Assembly: GCA_934229625.1 (NCBI GenBank)
Contig: CAKQDU010000010.1
Location: 1-52,876, forward strand
Source of the DNA: an uncultured Alphaproteobacteria bacterium
GTDB lineage: Bacteria > Pseudomonadota > Alphaproteobacteria > RF32 > CAG-239
Reading direction: 5' to 3'
Length of the DNA stretch: 52,876 bases
The stretch's first letter is position 1; every line of letters starts with the position of its first letter. The notes below the pieces were generated by a model, which saw nothing but the letters and a program-made list of their open reading frames with translations, made no database searches and was not told where the DNA came from. Made by a program: the position numbers and the translations under genes. Below are positions 7,265 to 17,252 of the stretch, one piece after another.

Positions 7265-8174
7265 CGTTTTTTTCCGTAAAATGTGACAAAGGATGTTTGC
7301 TGCGTACGATATCTCCGAGTTTTTGCGGTATAATATGGGTATAAATTTCAGTTGTGGCAATACTTTCATGCCCCAGCATTTTTTGTACGGAACGCAAATC
7401 TGCGCTATTATTTAAAAGATGTGTCGCAAATGAGTGGCGCAAAACGTGCGGTGAAACTCGTGAAGGATAAATTCCGCAGTCAACTGCCAGTTTTTTCAGG
7501 TCTTTATAGAAGGCGTCTCTGGTTAAATGTCCGGAAACGGATGTTAAAGACGGAAACAGCCATGTTGATTCGGAATTTTTTTTAATAAATTCATTGCGTA
7601 GGTTAAAATAGTCGCTCAGCATATTTAAAGCCTTTTCTGCGACTGGAACGATTCTTTCTTTGCTGCCTTTTCCGAAAATGGTAATCAGTTTCTTATCAAA
7701 ATTTATGGCGTTTTTCGGTAATTTTACCAGCTCTGAAACGCGTAAGCCCGAAGCGTACATAAGCTCAATCATTACTCCGATTCGCCAATAGCGGTAATCT
7801 GCTTTGGCAAAAGCCGTGTCTGCTAAAAGACGAATTTCCTGCACGCTTAAAAATTTAGGCAACGGTTTTTCTTGTTTTGGTGTCAGAATATATGCTGCCG
7901 GATTCGTTTTTATAATTTTTTCGGAATATAAAAATTTGCAAAAATCTTTAATTACCGAAAGTTTTCGCGCCAAGCTTTTGGGAGCGTAGGATTCAGTTTG
8001 CAATTTTTGTATAAATTTTTCAATTATATCTTCGTTCAATTCATTTGGCGAAGATATGCCGCAAAAATCCAGAAATTGCCGCAAATCGCATTCATAAGCG
8101 GACAAAGTGGTCTGCGCCGCACCTTTTTCTGCGGCTTCAGTTTCTAAAAAACTTTCAAGAAAATTGCCGAGCAT
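7257..8174 (-). CDS. xerD: Tyrosine recombinase XerD
   Basis: A 305-residue tyrosine recombinase that resolves chromosome dimers at dif with XerC. It has an N-terminal SAM-like DNA-binding domain (about 1-90) and a catalytic domain with R145 (ASGLRVSEL), a Lys in GKGSKER (169-175), H243-xx-R246 (SPHVLRHSFATHLL), H269 (LGHES) and the nucleophile Y278 (TEIYTH). The SPHVLRHSFATHLLN and ADLRSVQ pattern fits XerD better than XerC. No integrase context is present. It is also the only site-specific recombinase in the window that could act on the inverted repeats at 30742-30914, but nothing shows that it does. Confidence 0.88.
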   Translation of the reverse strand: MLGNFLESFLETEAAEKGAAQTTLSAYECDLRQFLDFCGISSPNELNEDIIEKFIQKLQTESYAPKSLARKLSVIKDFCKFLYSEKIIKTNPAAYILTPKQEKPLPKFLSVQEIRLLADTAFAKADYRYWRIGVMIELMYASGLRVSELVKLPKNAINFDKKLITIFGKGSKERIVPVAEKALNMLSDYFNLRNEFIKKNSESTWLFPSLTSVSGHLTRDAFYKDLKKLAVDCGIYPSRVSPHVLRHSFATHLLNNSADLRSVQKMLGHESIATTEIYTHIIPQKLGDIVRSKHPLSHFTEKNDD

Positions 8175-8179
8175 ATTGT

Positions 8180-8341
8180 TTAATTGTCAATGTTCACGGA
8201 CACGTCTTGAGTTATATGTTCGGTTGGAACCTGAATATCATGCACCATTAAAAAACCGATGCCGATTAAAATCATAAAACCTAAAGCGTAAAATATAATT
8301 CGCAGAGAGCCGCTCTGTCCGTAGGCTGATTGTCTTTTCAT
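8180..8341 (-). CDS. Small membrane protein, 53 aa, unknown function
   Basis: A short gene reading MKRQSAYGQSGSLR, then one strong membrane helix (IIFYALGFMILIGIGFLMV, about residues 15-33) and a polar tail (HDIQVPTEHITQDVSVNID). AAGGAAG lies about 7 nt upstream of the ATG at 8341-8339. It ends 6 nt before the xerD start, so the two are probably cotranscribed, and it is divergent from aroK. I do not recognise a family. The start signal, membrane helix and tight spacing make it credible. Confidence 0.7.
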   Translation of the reverse strand: MKRQSAYGQSGSLRIIFYALGFMILIGIGFLMVHDIQVPTEHITQDVSVNIDN

Positions 8342-8445
8342 AAATTTCTTCCTTGTGACAAGTTAAAAAAATATTGAATAATAGTAGCAAGGATATATTA
8401 TGAGGTCAATAGAAAGCAAAAGTTTAAACAAAGAAAAATACGAAA

Positions 8446-9006
8446 ATGTCGAAAATAAATAAAATAATTCTCTTGGTGGGATTGATGGGAAGCGGTAAGA
8501 CAAGCGTGGGCAAAAGGCTGGCGCGCCGTTTATCTCTGCCATTTGTGGATGGCGACCAGGAAATAGAAAAAGCCGCAGGATTGTCGCTTGTTGATGTGCT
8601 TAAATGTTTTGGCGAAAAAGAATACCGCGCCGGTGAAGAACGTGTGATGAAACGCTTGCTGCAGGGAACACCATGCGTTTTGGCCTCCGGAGGAGGTTCG
8701 TTTGTGGCCGAACAAACGCGGGAACTGGCTAAAGAACACGCTGTGACAATCTGGCTGAAGGCTGATATAGATACTTTGTATCACCGAACAGCCGGCCGCA
8801 CACGCCGTCCATTTTTATTGGGCGACAATGCAACGGTGAAAAATAAGCTTCAAGAATATATAACGGAAGAATATCCTTATTATTCTGAGGCAGATATTGT
8901 GGTTGAAACACGTGATGAAAAGGTTGAAAATACTGTGAAAAGAGTGGCCTCGGCCATACATAGATTTTTTTTGCAGCAGAAAAATCCGGAAAAATTGAGA
9001 GGATGA
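8446..9006 (+). CDS. aroK: Shikimate kinase
   Basis: A 186-residue P-loop kinase that phosphorylates shikimate at the 3-position in aromatic amino acid synthesis. Visible are Walker A GLMGSGKTSVG (about residues 13-23), the shikimate-binding Asp-x-Asp region (FVDGDQEIE), EKEYRAGEE for the conserved Arg, the Gly triad SGGGS and the lid with RTRRPFL. It is the first gene of a run (aroK, rph, rdgB). The expected partner aroB is not next to it. Confidence 0.93.
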   Translation: MSKINKIILLVGLMGSGKTSVGKRLARRLSLPFVDGDQEIEKAAGLSLVDVLKCFGEKEYRAGEERVMKRLLQGTPCVLASGGGSFVAEQTRELAKEHAVTIWLKADIDTLYHRTAGRTRRPFLLGDNATVKNKLQEYITEEYPYYSEADIVVETRDEKVENTVKRVASAIHRFFLQQKNPEKLRG

Positions 9007-9009
9007 ATA

Positions 9010-9723
9010 ATGCGTAAAGACAACCGCGGAGCAGAAAATATGCGCCAAACAGAAATAATTCCTAACGTTAATTTGTATGCTGAAGGCTCTTGCTTGATTA
9101 AATGCGGCAATACTCATGTTTTGTGTACGGCTAGTGTCGGCAAAGAAGTGCCTGCTTGGCTTAAAGGCAGTGATAAAGGTTGGATAACCGCCGAATATTC
9201 GCTGCTGCCCAGAGCAACACAAACCAGAGTCAATCGCGAAACCAAAGGCGTCGGTGGACGGACGGCGGAGATTCAGCGTTTGATTGGCCGTTCGTTGCGT
9301 GCCGCCGTTGATTTGTCAAAGATGCCGGAAATGTGCGTGCAGGTGGACTGCGATGTCCTTCAGGCAGACGGAGGCACAAGAACCGCATCTATAACCGGCG
9401 GATTTGTTGCGTTGTATCTGGCGATGCAAAAAATGGTTAAAGATGGAAAACTCTCAGACAATCCGATTCGTGAATATGTGGCGGCGGTGTCTTGCGGAAT
9501 TTGTCATGGTGTACCTGTATTGGATTTGGATTATGATGAGGATTCGCATGCCGATGCCGATACGAATTTTGTGCTGACGGAAAGCGGAAAAATTGTTGAA
9601 ATTCAAGCAACAGCGGAAGGTGCAGTGTTTGATAAAAACAAATTTAACGAACTTTTTTGTCTGGCTGAAAAAGGTGTGAACCATCTGATTTCTGTGCAGA
9701 AAAAGGCAATAGATAGGGGATGA
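9010..9723 (+). CDS. rph: Ribonuclease PH
   Basis: A 237-residue phosphorolytic 3'-to-5' exoribonuclease that trims tRNA 3' ends. Typical blocks are present: GSCLIKCGNTHVLCTASV near the N-terminus, the RNA-binding motif RATQTRVNRETKG, GGRTAEIQRLIGRSLRA, the conserved CDVLQADGGTRTASITGG and the late TAEGAVF. It begins 3 nt after aroK ends. The last codons overlap the rdgB start by 4 nt. A slightly later ATG at 9040 also fits the family start (MRQTEI) and may be the true one. Confidence 0.95.
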   Translation: MRKDNRGAENMRQTEIIPNVNLYAEGSCLIKCGNTHVLCTASVGKEVPAWLKGSDKGWITAEYSLLPRATQTRVNRETKGVGGRTAEIQRLIGRSLRAAVDLSKMPEMCVQVDCDVLQADGGTRTASITGGFVALYLAMQKMVKDGKLSDNPIREYVAAVSCGICHGVPVLDLDYDEDSHADADTNFVLTESGKIVEIQATAEGAVFDKNKFNELFCLAEKGVNHLISVQKKAIDRG

Positions 9724-10316
9724 ATATGAAATTAACCGAGGTTGTTTTTGCCAGCCATAATGCCGGTAAAATAAAAGAAATTAAAGAGTTGCTTGAGCCT
9801 TATGGCATAAAAGTAAAATCAGCTTTGGATATGGAGCTGCCTGATGTTGAAGAAAACGGAACCACTTTTGCCGAAAATTCTTTATTGAAATCACAGACAA
9901 TAGCAAAGCTTACGGGGGTTCCTTGTATTGCCGACGATTCCGGTTTATGCGTGGATTCGCTCGGCGGCGCTCCGGGGGTTTATTCGGCGCGATATGCACC
10001 AAACCGCGATTTTGATAAAGGGATGGATAAACTGCTTTTGGAAATGGAACAGAGCAGCAGTAAAAGCCGAAAAGCCCATTTTTCATGTGTTATTTCTTTG
10101 GCTTTTCCAAATGGTGAATATGAATTGTTTGAGGGACGTGTGGACGGGCAGATTGCTTCAAAAAAACAAGGAAACGGCGGATTCGGCTATGATGCGCTGT
10201 TTGTGCCGGATGGATTCGCAAAAAGCTTTGCGCAAATGACGAAGGATGAAAAAAATCAAGTGTCGCATCGCGGACGCGCCGTGCAGAAATTGAAAGCTTA
10301 CTTAACAAAAAATTAG
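9720..10316 (+). CDS. rdgB: XTP/dITP diphosphatase (RdgB/HAM1)
   Basis: A 198-residue house-cleaning pyrophosphatase that removes non-canonical purine triphosphates. It shows the family start (VVFASHNAGKIKEIKELL), the catalytic stretch TFAENSLLKSQ, ADDSGLCVDSLGGAPGVYSAR, GGFGYDALF and the C-terminal KNQVSHRGRA. The product is cytosolic and monofunctional. The rph-rdgB pairing with a 4-nt overlap is common in proteobacteria and indicates one operon. Confidence 0.95.
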   Translation: MNMKLTEVVFASHNAGKIKEIKELLEPYGIKVKSALDMELPDVEENGTTFAENSLLKSQTIAKLTGVPCIADDSGLCVDSLGGAPGVYSARYAPNRDFDKGMDKLLLEMEQSSSKSRKAHFSCVISLAFPNGEYELFEGRVDGQIASKKQGNGGFGYDALFVPDGFAKSFAQMTKDEKNQVSHRGRAVQKLKAYLTKN

Positions 10317-10325
10317 GAGAAAAAA

Positions 10326-13289
10326 ATGGCGGCTAAAATCTATAATGTTAATGCCGGAGAATCGTTTGCGGATGTTTTAGCTGAGCATTTTTTAAAAGAA
10401 TATAAAAATCGTCCGGAAGAACTGTCGAAAGTTTTGTTTTTGCTTCCTAATAGACGCGCCTGCCAAAGCCTGAGCGAAGCATTCGTCCGCGCAAAAGGAT
10501 TGGAACCGACGATTTTGCCGCAAATTATGCCGATTGCAGATGTTGAAGAAGATGAAGTTTTTTTGACCGGCAGCTCGGAAGTTTTGCAAAATTTAGCGCC
10601 TGAGATTTCCAAAACCGAGCGCGCGTTAATTTTTACAAGATTGATTATGCAAAAACCGGCAGATTTGGGATTGGGACATTTATCTTTGGCGCAGGCATAC
10701 GCGTTGGCTGAAAATCTGGCCGATTTGATAGATTTGTCATATAATGAAAATTTGGATTTTTCTCGTTTAGATAATATTGTTCCGGCAGAATATGCGGCGC
10801 ATTGGCAGGAAAGTTTGAAACTTTTAAGTATTATTACCGAATTTTGGCCGCATATTTTAGATGAGCGCGGTGTTGTCGATGCCTCATTCCGCCGCAATCA
10901 ATTACTGAAGGCAGAATTAGCGGTTTGGCGGCATTCGCAAACAAGTCAAAAGATTGTGGTTGCAGGCACAACGGCGGCTTATCCGATATTAAAAGAATTG
11001 GTAAAAACTGTTGCCGATTTGCCAAACGGAGAAGTTTGGCTGTATGGTTTGGACAATTGTCTGGAAGATTCCGGGTGGCAGGCAATAGATGAAAATCATC
11101 CGCAATTCGAACTCAAAGAATTGCTTGAATATCTGCAAATAAACCGTGCAGAAGTGCGTAATGTGCCAAACAAAGAGTTTACAGAACGCGAACGTTTGGT
11201 TTCGGAAATTATGCGTCCGGCGCCTAGTTCCGGAGAATGGCGGACTTTGTCGGCGCATCCGTTTTCTAAAGAAACTTTTGACGGAATACATTTGCTAAAC
11301 TGCGATGACATCAGGCAAGAGGCTAAAGCAATTGCTTTGCTTATCCGTCGTACATTGGATATTCCGGAAAAGACGGCAGCATTGGTGACAATGGACCGCA
11401 ATTTGGCGCGCCGCGTTGTTTCAGAACTAAAAAAATGGAATATTATTGCTGATGATTCTGCCGGACAGCCGCTCGGTTTATCACCGATAGGCGGATATTT
11501 GCGTTTAATTATGAATGTTCTGGAAAATAATTTTTCACAAGTAAGCATGCTTTCATTATTCAAACATCCGTTTACATCTTGCGGTAAAAATTCGGCGGAG
11601 TTTAACCAATTTGTGCGCAATTTGGAATTAGGATGGAGAAAAAATAAAAATTTTCCCGATGACAACGCTGAAAAGCGCTATCTGGAATATATGCGTCCGC
11701 TAGAATCTTTTTTGGCTGAAATAAAAAAAATCATGCAGCCATTGGCCGAACTATATAGACAGCCGGAAGTTTCTGTAAGCGAATTTTTCAGCTGCCACAT
11801 AAAAACTGCTGAAAATTTAGCGGACACAGATATTAAAAGCGGAGATAAAATTATTTGGAAAAATGATGCCGGTGCGGTTGCCGCCAAGTTTGTTAGTGAA
11901 TTTGTGCAAAAAAGCGAACTGCTCGGCAATATAAAACCCTGCGATTATTTGCCGCTTTTGGAATGCCTCTTGTCTGAGCATAATGTACGCGTGCGCTATG
12001 GAATGCATCCGAGAGTTAAAATTTTAGGACCTATTGAAGCTCGCTTGACTCAGTTTAATGTTACAATCATCGGCGAAGTGAATGAAGGTGTGTGGCCAAA
12101 ATTGCCGTCGGCCGATTTATGGATGTCGCGTCCCATGAAAAAAGATTTCGGTTTTCCGTTGCCCGAACGTTCTATTGGTGTGACAGCCGCTGATTTTGCC
12201 CATTTATTGAACTCTGAGAATGTTTATTTAACCCGCGCTGAAAGAGTTGATGGAACTCCGACCAATAAATCGCGATGGTGGCTTAGATTGGAAACCGTGT
12301 TGGCAGCAAATTTCGGTAATAAAAAAGAAGATAAGGAAAAATACGCGTTTCTATATGATAATAAATATTCTTTATGGGCAAAATATGCGGAACGCGCGGC
12401 GAAAATGCTTCCTATTAAATCTCCGTGTCCGTGTCCTCCCGTGGCGGCGCGTCCCCGTAAGCTTTCTGCCGTTAATTTTGAAATGCTGATGCGTGACCCG
12501 TATACGATTTTTGCCAAATATATTCTCAATCTTTATCCGTTGGAAGAACTTGACAGCGATGTCGGTTATAGCGATTATGGCAACATCGTGCATAAGGTGA
12601 TTCAAAAATTTAATAATATATACAACACCGGAAAATATCCTGAAGATGCCGGCGAACGTTTGTTGAAAATGGGAGAAGATGAGTTTGCCGCAAACAATAT
12701 CGGTGCAGACATTAAGGCTTTTTGGTGGCCTAAATTTGTTAAAACGATAGAGTGGTTGACCGCCGCCGAAAAGACTTATCGCGGAGATATTTTGAAAGTG
12801 CATAATGAAGTTTGCGGAAGTATGAATTTTGATTCTGCCGGCGGAAAATTTACAATAACGGCCAAAGCCGACCGTATTGATGAAACCAAAGACGGACGGC
12901 TTAATGTTTTAGATTATAAAACCGGAAAAGCTCGCTCAGTTAAAGAAATTATTACCGGTATGGCTCCGCAGCTGCCAATTGAAGGACTTATTGCCGAAAG
13001 CGGAGGGTTTCCGGAGATTCCGGCTAAAAAAGTCGCCGGTTTGCGTTATTGGCGTTTAGGCAGGGAAGAAATCGCTGCCAATGAAGAACAAAGCCGGAAA
13101 GGTCTTGAAAAAACCTTATTATATTTACAAACACTCATTATGCATTTTGATAATGAATCCACCCCATATTTTGCCAAGCCTAATCCAAGCGACGCTCCGA
13201 GTTATTCTGATTATGACCATCTGTCGCGTTTTTTGGAGTGGTCGGTAAGAGATGAATCGGCGCAGGAGGAATATTCCAATGATGACTAA
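10326..13289 (+). CDS. addB: Double-strand break repair protein AddB
   Basis: A 987-residue partner of AddA in the RecBCD-like end-processing enzyme. It is the alphaproteobacterial AddB type: the N-terminal helicase-like region starts with LFLLPNRRACQSL in place of a good Walker A, so it should not be an active motor. The C-terminal RecB-type nuclease domain has the PD-(D/E)xK core with LNVLDYKTGKA (about residues 860-870). GGAG lies before the ATG. Its last 11 nt overlap addA, as expected for proteins made in equal amounts. Confidence 0.93.
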   Translation: MAAKIYNVNAGESFADVLAEHFLKEYKNRPEELSKVLFLLPNRRACQSLSEAFVRAKGLEPTILPQIMPIADVEEDEVFLTGSSEVLQNLAPEISKTERALIFTRLIMQKPADLGLGHLSLAQAYALAENLADLIDLSYNENLDFSRLDNIVPAEYAAHWQESLKLLSIITEFWPHILDERGVVDASFRRNQLLKAELAVWRHSQTSQKIVVAGTTAAYPILKELVKTVADLPNGEVWLYGLDNCLEDSGWQAIDENHPQFELKELLEYLQINRAEVRNVPNKEFTERERLVSEIMRPAPSSGEWRTLSAHPFSKETFDGIHLLNCDDIRQEAKAIALLIRRTLDIPEKTAALVTMDRNLARRVVSELKKWNIIADDSAGQPLGLSPIGGYLRLIMNVLENNFSQVSMLSLFKHPFTSCGKNSAEFNQFVRNLELGWRKNKNFPDDNAEKRYLEYMRPLESFLAEIKKIMQPLAELYRQPEVSVSEFFSCHIKTAENLADTDIKSGDKIIWKNDAGAVAAKFVSEFVQKSELLGNIKPCDYLPLLECLLSEHNVRVRYGMHPRVKILGPIEARLTQFNVTIIGEVNEGVWPKLPSADLWMSRPMKKDFGFPLPERSIGVTAADFAHLLNSENVYLTRAERVDGTPTNKSRWWLRLETVLAANFGNKKEDKEKYAFLYDNKYSLWAKYAERAAKMLPIKSPCPCPPVAARPRKLSAVNFEMLMRDPYTIFAKYILNLYPLEELDSDVGYSDYGNIVHKVIQKFNNIYNTGKYPEDAGERLLKMGEDEFAANNIGADIKAFWWPKFVKTIEWLTAAEKTYRGDILKVHNEVCGSMNFDSAGGKFTITAKADRIDETKDGRLNVLDYKTGKARSVKEIITGMAPQLPIEGLIAESGGFPEIPAKKVAGLRYWRLGREEIAANEEQSRKGLEKTLLYLQTLIMHFDNESTPYFAKPNPSDAPSYSDYDHLSRFLEWSVRDESAQEEYSNDD

Positions 13290-16200
13290 AGAAGATTTTG
13301 AAAAGAAACGTGATGAACGTGGACAATTAGCGACGGCGCAGCAGCGCGCCGCGGCAAATCCTCAAAAATCAGTTTGGGTAGAAGCGTCGGCCGGAACCGG
13401 AAAAACAAAAGTACTTTCTGACCGTGTGCTTCGGTTATTGCTGAGCGATGTTAATCCGCAGCGTATATTGTGTTTGACATATACCAAAGCGGCGGCGGTG
13501 GAAATGAATAGCCGTATATCAGAGCGTCTAAGCAAATGGTCTGTAATGACAGAAAGCGAATTGGAAAAAAGTTTATTTGAATTGTTGGGTGATGAAATAG
13601 GCAATGCTGAGCAGCAAAAAAAATATAAACGACGCGCCCGTACATTGTTTGCTGTTTTGCTGGACACCCCAGGCGGTATAAAAATTCAGACCATTCATAG
13701 TTTTTGTCAGGAAGTGTTGAAACGTTTTCCGCTGGAAGCTGGAATTTCTCCATATTTTGATATTTTGGATGACGAGAGTTCCAATGAGGCATTGTCGCAG
13801 ATTCAAAAAGAACTTTTGGAACAGGCTGAGTTTGGCGAGGAGTGTCCGCTAAAAGATGCCTTGCGGTATTTAACGGAAAAATTAAGCGAATATTCTTTTC
13901 CTAAGGTAATGAAAAATATTACAATAAATCGCTCCAAAATAACCGATTTGCTGAACAATTACAAAAATTTTGAAGATTATACCGGCGCTTTGGCCAAAAA
14001 TTTGGAGATTTCAGTCAATGATACGGAAGAAAGCGTTATTGCCGATTTTATGTCTGGTATAAATATTGATGGTTTGCGGGCAAATATTGTTGCTTTATTG
14101 CAAGGCGGTAAAACGGATAAGGAGCGCGCCGAAAAACTGGAGCATATTTTATCGGCAAATCTGAATCCGTCAGAATATCCATTATATACCGAAGTTTTTT
14201 TAACTCAAAAGGGAACGCTGCGCAAGCAGGCTGATAAAAAATCCGAGGCGGCGGATTCTTTAGTTACTGAACGGATGACACAAGAGGGTGAGCGCGTTTT
14301 GCAAAATGAAGATAAAATTCACAGAACACGCCTGTTCAATGCGACAAAAGCTGTGTTTGTTATTGCCGGCGAACTAACTAAACGCTATAATAATTTCAAA
14401 AAACAGCATTCGCGTCTGGATTATGAAGACCTTATTTTAATTACCCGTAATCTATTGGCCGATGATTCGGCTGCGTCTTGGGTTTTGTTTAAGCTGGACG
14501 GAGGTATTGACCACGTTTTGATTGATGAAGCGCAGGATACTTCGCCGAATCAATGGGAAATAGTAAAATCATTAAGTACGGAATTTTTTGCCGGAGCCGG
14601 AAGTTCCGATAAAAAAAGAACCGTATTTGCCGTTGGTGACCGAAAACAATCTATTTACAGTTTTCAGGGAGCTGACCCTGATAAGTTTGACACTATGTCT
14701 GAGCTTTTTGCCAAACGTGCCGGAACAGATTTCAGAAAAGTTAATCTGGAAGTATCTTTTCGCTCATCTGCGGCTGTGTTGAACATGGTTAATGAACTTT
14801 TTGCCAATCCTGAAAATTCATCGGGGGTTACGGCAAAAGATGAAAAAGTAAAGCATATTCCGTTTCGAGCCGGAGAATTTGGTAAAGTGGAGATTTGGCC
14901 GCTGCTGATTGCTGAAAAAAAAGAAAAAAAAGATGATTATAATTGGCAGCCGCCGGTAGAAATGAGTAAGGAAATATCCGTAAAAACTCGGTTGGCGCGT
15001 CAAATTGCCGCTAAAATAAGGGAATTGGTGGATAAAGATAATCTTCATTATCGAGATATTATGGTACTGGTGCAGACGCGCAGCAGTTTTGTTGATGAAT
15101 TTATACGAGAATGCAAAGAAGCAAATGTTAATATAAGCGGTGCCGATAAACTCAGATTGGGAGAGCAAATTGCCGTGCAGGATTTAATTTCTCTCGGGCG
15201 TTTTTTGCTTTTGAATAATGATGATTTGTCTTTAGCCGAAGTGTTGAAATCTCCGTTGTTCGGACTAACCGATGATGATTTGTTCAAGCTTTGCCGTAAT
15301 CGCGGAAATGCGCCATTGTGGTCTAAGCTTGGAGACTTTGCCGAATACAGAAATATTTATGATGAATTGAAAACTCTTTCTAGCATGCTGGATTTTGTGC
15401 GTCCGTATGAACTGTTTAATTATGTTTTAACCACCATGAACGGACGCTATAAATTTACGGAACGCATGGGGATGGAGATTGAAGATGCTTTGGATGAATT
15501 TATAAATCTGACGATTTCTTATGAGCAAGAACATATACCAAGCTTACAAGGCTTTATAGATTGGATTGGCCGTAGTGAAATAGAGGTTAAAAGAGAAACA
15601 GAGCAAAAAGATAATGATGCTGTTCGCCTTATGACCGTTCACGGTTCAAAAGGTTTGCAGGCGCCGGTAGTGTTTTTGCCGGATTCTGTGCGTATTAAAA
15701 ATATTAAAAACGAACAAGCTTTGCTTTGGGGGCGCGATATTGCTTATTATCCGCTTAACAGCGATTGCTATGACCAAAACTGTCTAAGCATTAAAGCCGA
15801 AAATAGTGTAAAATCTTTTGAAGAATATCGTCGTTTGCTCTATGTGGCTCTTACACGAGCCGAAGACCGATTGTATATTTGCGGTTTTGCCGGAAAAGAT
15901 GGCGCCGATAAACGTTCATGGTATGAACTTTGCAAACAGACTTTACAAGAATATGGTCAGGCTGTCGGTGATAATTTTGAAGTGTTGGAGCCTGAAGTTA
16001 TTGCTAAAAAACAAGATGAAAACAAAAAAAATCAGCAAGTCATGCTTCCGCTGGAAGAATGGATGTATAAAGACGCTGAGCCGGAAGCTTTGTTAGCAAA
16101 GCCTTATACTCCATCGCATTTGGATGAAGAAAAAGATGAGGATTCGGTATCTCCTCTGAAAGAAAACGGAAATTTTTATCGGCGCGGAACTCTTATTCAT

Positions 16201-16635
16201 AAATTATTGCAGTTTTTGCCTCAGAGCAGTGAAAATCGTGAAAATATTTTGGATGAGTATCTTAACAAAAATGCCGAAGGTTTTGACAAAGGTCAAATAT
16301 TGCAAATAAAATATGAGGTTACGGCTTTATTGGACAATCCTGAATTTTCGGAGATATTTGGTGAAAATTCAAAAGCAGAAGTTCCGATAATCGGCGAAGT
16401 CGGAGGAGAAATTATTTCAGCTCAGCTGGACCGCCTGATTATTTTGCCGCAAAAAATAATGATTGTTGATTTCAAAACAAACAGGCCGGCAGCCAAAGAT
16501 TTGGCATCTACTTCACCTTCATATATCAAGCAGCTCGGAAAATATGCTGAATTGCTGTGCAAAATATATCCTGAAAAAAAGATTGAAACTTATATTTTGT
16601 GGACTAATGAAACCAGATTGATGCGAGTTAGCTGA
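13279..16635 (+). CDS. addA: Double-strand break repair helicase AddA
   Basis: A UvrD-type helicase with a C-terminal nuclease, about 1118 residues. Motif I is ASAGTGKTKVLSDR, motif II LIDEAQDTSP, motif III VGDRKQSIYSFQGAD, motif IV VSFRSS, motif V MTVHGSKGLQAPVV, motif VI YVALTRAEDRLY. The C-terminal nuclease core is AQLDRL and IMIVDFKTNR. With AddB it resects broken ends for RecA loading. The start is taken at ATG 13279, since AGGAGG (13264-13269) is 9 nt before it; an earlier start would lack a binding site. trxA follows, as in many alphaproteobacteria. Confidence 0.95.
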   Translation: MMTKEDFEKKRDERGQLATAQQRAAANPQKSVWVEASAGTGKTKVLSDRVLRLLLSDVNPQRILCLTYTKAAAVEMNSRISERLSKWSVMTESELEKSLFELLGDEIGNAEQQKKYKRRARTLFAVLLDTPGGIKIQTIHSFCQEVLKRFPLEAGISPYFDILDDESSNEALSQIQKELLEQAEFGEECPLKDALRYLTEKLSEYSFPKVMKNITINRSKITDLLNNYKNFEDYTGALAKNLEISVNDTEESVIADFMSGINIDGLRANIVALLQGGKTDKERAEKLEHILSANLNPSEYPLYTEVFLTQKGTLRKQADKKSEAADSLVTERMTQEGERVLQNEDKIHRTRLFNATKAVFVIAGELTKRYNNFKKQHSRLDYEDLILITRNLLADDSAASWVLFKLDGGIDHVLIDEAQDTSPNQWEIVKSLSTEFFAGAGSSDKKRTVFAVGDRKQSIYSFQGADPDKFDTMSELFAKRAGTDFRKVNLEVSFRSSAAVLNMVNELFANPENSSGVTAKDEKVKHIPFRAGEFGKVEIWPLLIAEKKEKKDDYNWQPPVEMSKEISVKTRLARQIAAKIRELVDKDNLHYRDIMVLVQTRSSFVDEFIRECKEANVNISGADKLRLGEQIAVQDLISLGRFLLLNNDDLSLAEVLKSPLFGLTDDDLFKLCRNRGNAPLWSKLGDFAEYRNIYDELKTLSSMLDFVRPYELFNYVLTTMNGRYKFTERMGMEIEDALDEFINLTISYEQEHIPSLQGFIDWIGRSEIEVKRETEQKDNDAVRLMTVHGSKGLQAPVVFLPDSVRIKNIKNEQALLWGRDIAYYPLNSDCYDQNCLSIKAENSVKSFEEYRRLLYVALTRAEDRLYICGFAGKDGADKRSWYELCKQTLQEYGQAVGDNFEVLEPEVIAKKQDENKKNQQVMLPLEEWMYKDAEPEALLAKPYTPSHLDEEKDEDSVSPLKENGNFYRRGTLIHKLLQFLPQSSENRENILDEYLNKNAEGFDKGQILQIKYEVTALLDNPEFSEIFGENSKAEVPIIGEVGGEIISAQLDRLIILPQKIMIVDFKTNRPAAKDLASTSPSYIKQLGKYAELLCKIYPEKKIETYILWTNETRLMRVS

Positions 16636-16729
16636 AAAAAATCTTGTCTTATTAACGTATAACCTTTAATATTGGCAAACATAAAACTATATAGATGTTA
16701 TCATTTTTATAAAATTAAGGAGAAATATT

Positions 16730-17047
16730 ATGACACAACCATTAACGGATAAGCAATTTTCAGAAAACGTATTAAATTCTAAAGGGCTTGTTTTAGTGGA
16801 TTTTTGGGCGGAATGGTGCGGACCTTGCCGTCAGCTCGGACCTATTTTGGAGGCTATTGATGAAGAAATGGGAAATGAAGTGACAATCTATAAAATGAAT
16901 GTGGATGACTCACCGGAAACAGCTAGTCAATTCGGTATTCGCAGCATTCCGACCATGTTTTTATTTAAAGACGGCAAGCAAGTAGATACAAAAGTCGGTT
17001 TAAACACTCAATCAACAATATCGTCATGGATTGAATCATATAAATAA
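16730..17047 (+). CDS. trxA: Thioredoxin
   Basis: A 105-residue cytosolic thioredoxin with the active site WCGPC in VDFWAEWCGPCRQLGP (about residues 30-34) and the cis-Pro in SIPTMFLF. Length and motifs are those of TrxA. AAGGAG precedes the ATG. It has its own intrinsic terminator just downstream, and the roughly 95-nt gap after addA could hold a promoter. Confidence 0.96.
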   Translation: MTQPLTDKQFSENVLNSKGLVLVDFWAEWCGPCRQLGPILEAIDEEMGNEVTIYKMNVDDSPETASQFGIRSIPTMFLFKDGKQVDTKVGLNTQSTISSWIESYK

Positions 17048-17073
17048 TTATATGAAGAAATACAGCAATTTAT

Positions 17074-17105
17074 TGTCCCTATTAGTTTTTAGGGACATTT
17101 TTTTT
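17074..17105 (+). terminator. Intrinsic terminator of trxA
   Basis: TGTCCCTA and TAGGGACA form a perfect 8-bp stem, followed by eight T. It separates trxA from the pilin genes. Confidence 0.9.
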
Positions 17106-17199
17106 AGGGCGTTTTTATCTTTTTACTATCTCAATAACTTTGGAATATGCCATAATTTCCCGATTTTTCACTTCATCTATAAGAGAAATTGAATCCATC

Positions 17200-17228
17200 T
17201 TGACGACAGCCGGCAAGCGTGCTAAAAA
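17200..17228 (+). promoter_or_regulatory. Likely promoter of the two-pilin operon
   Basis: TTGACG (17200-17205) and TAAAAA (17223-17228) are 17 nt apart. They lie between the trxA terminator and the AAGGAGG of the first pilin. The -10 box is weak, so this is a moderate call. Confidence 0.45.
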
Positions 17229-17252
17229 ATAAAAAAAGTCAAGGAGGTTTTA

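Noticed and set aside
7257..8174. Integrase of a genomic island
   Set aside because: Sequence motifs and neighbours (dciA, aroK) fit the housekeeping recombinase XerD, with no tRNA or attachment site nearby.
10340..13806. Several long antisense open frames opposite addB and addA
   Set aside because: They lie wholly inside strongly conserved genes, have no binding sites and no family resemblance.
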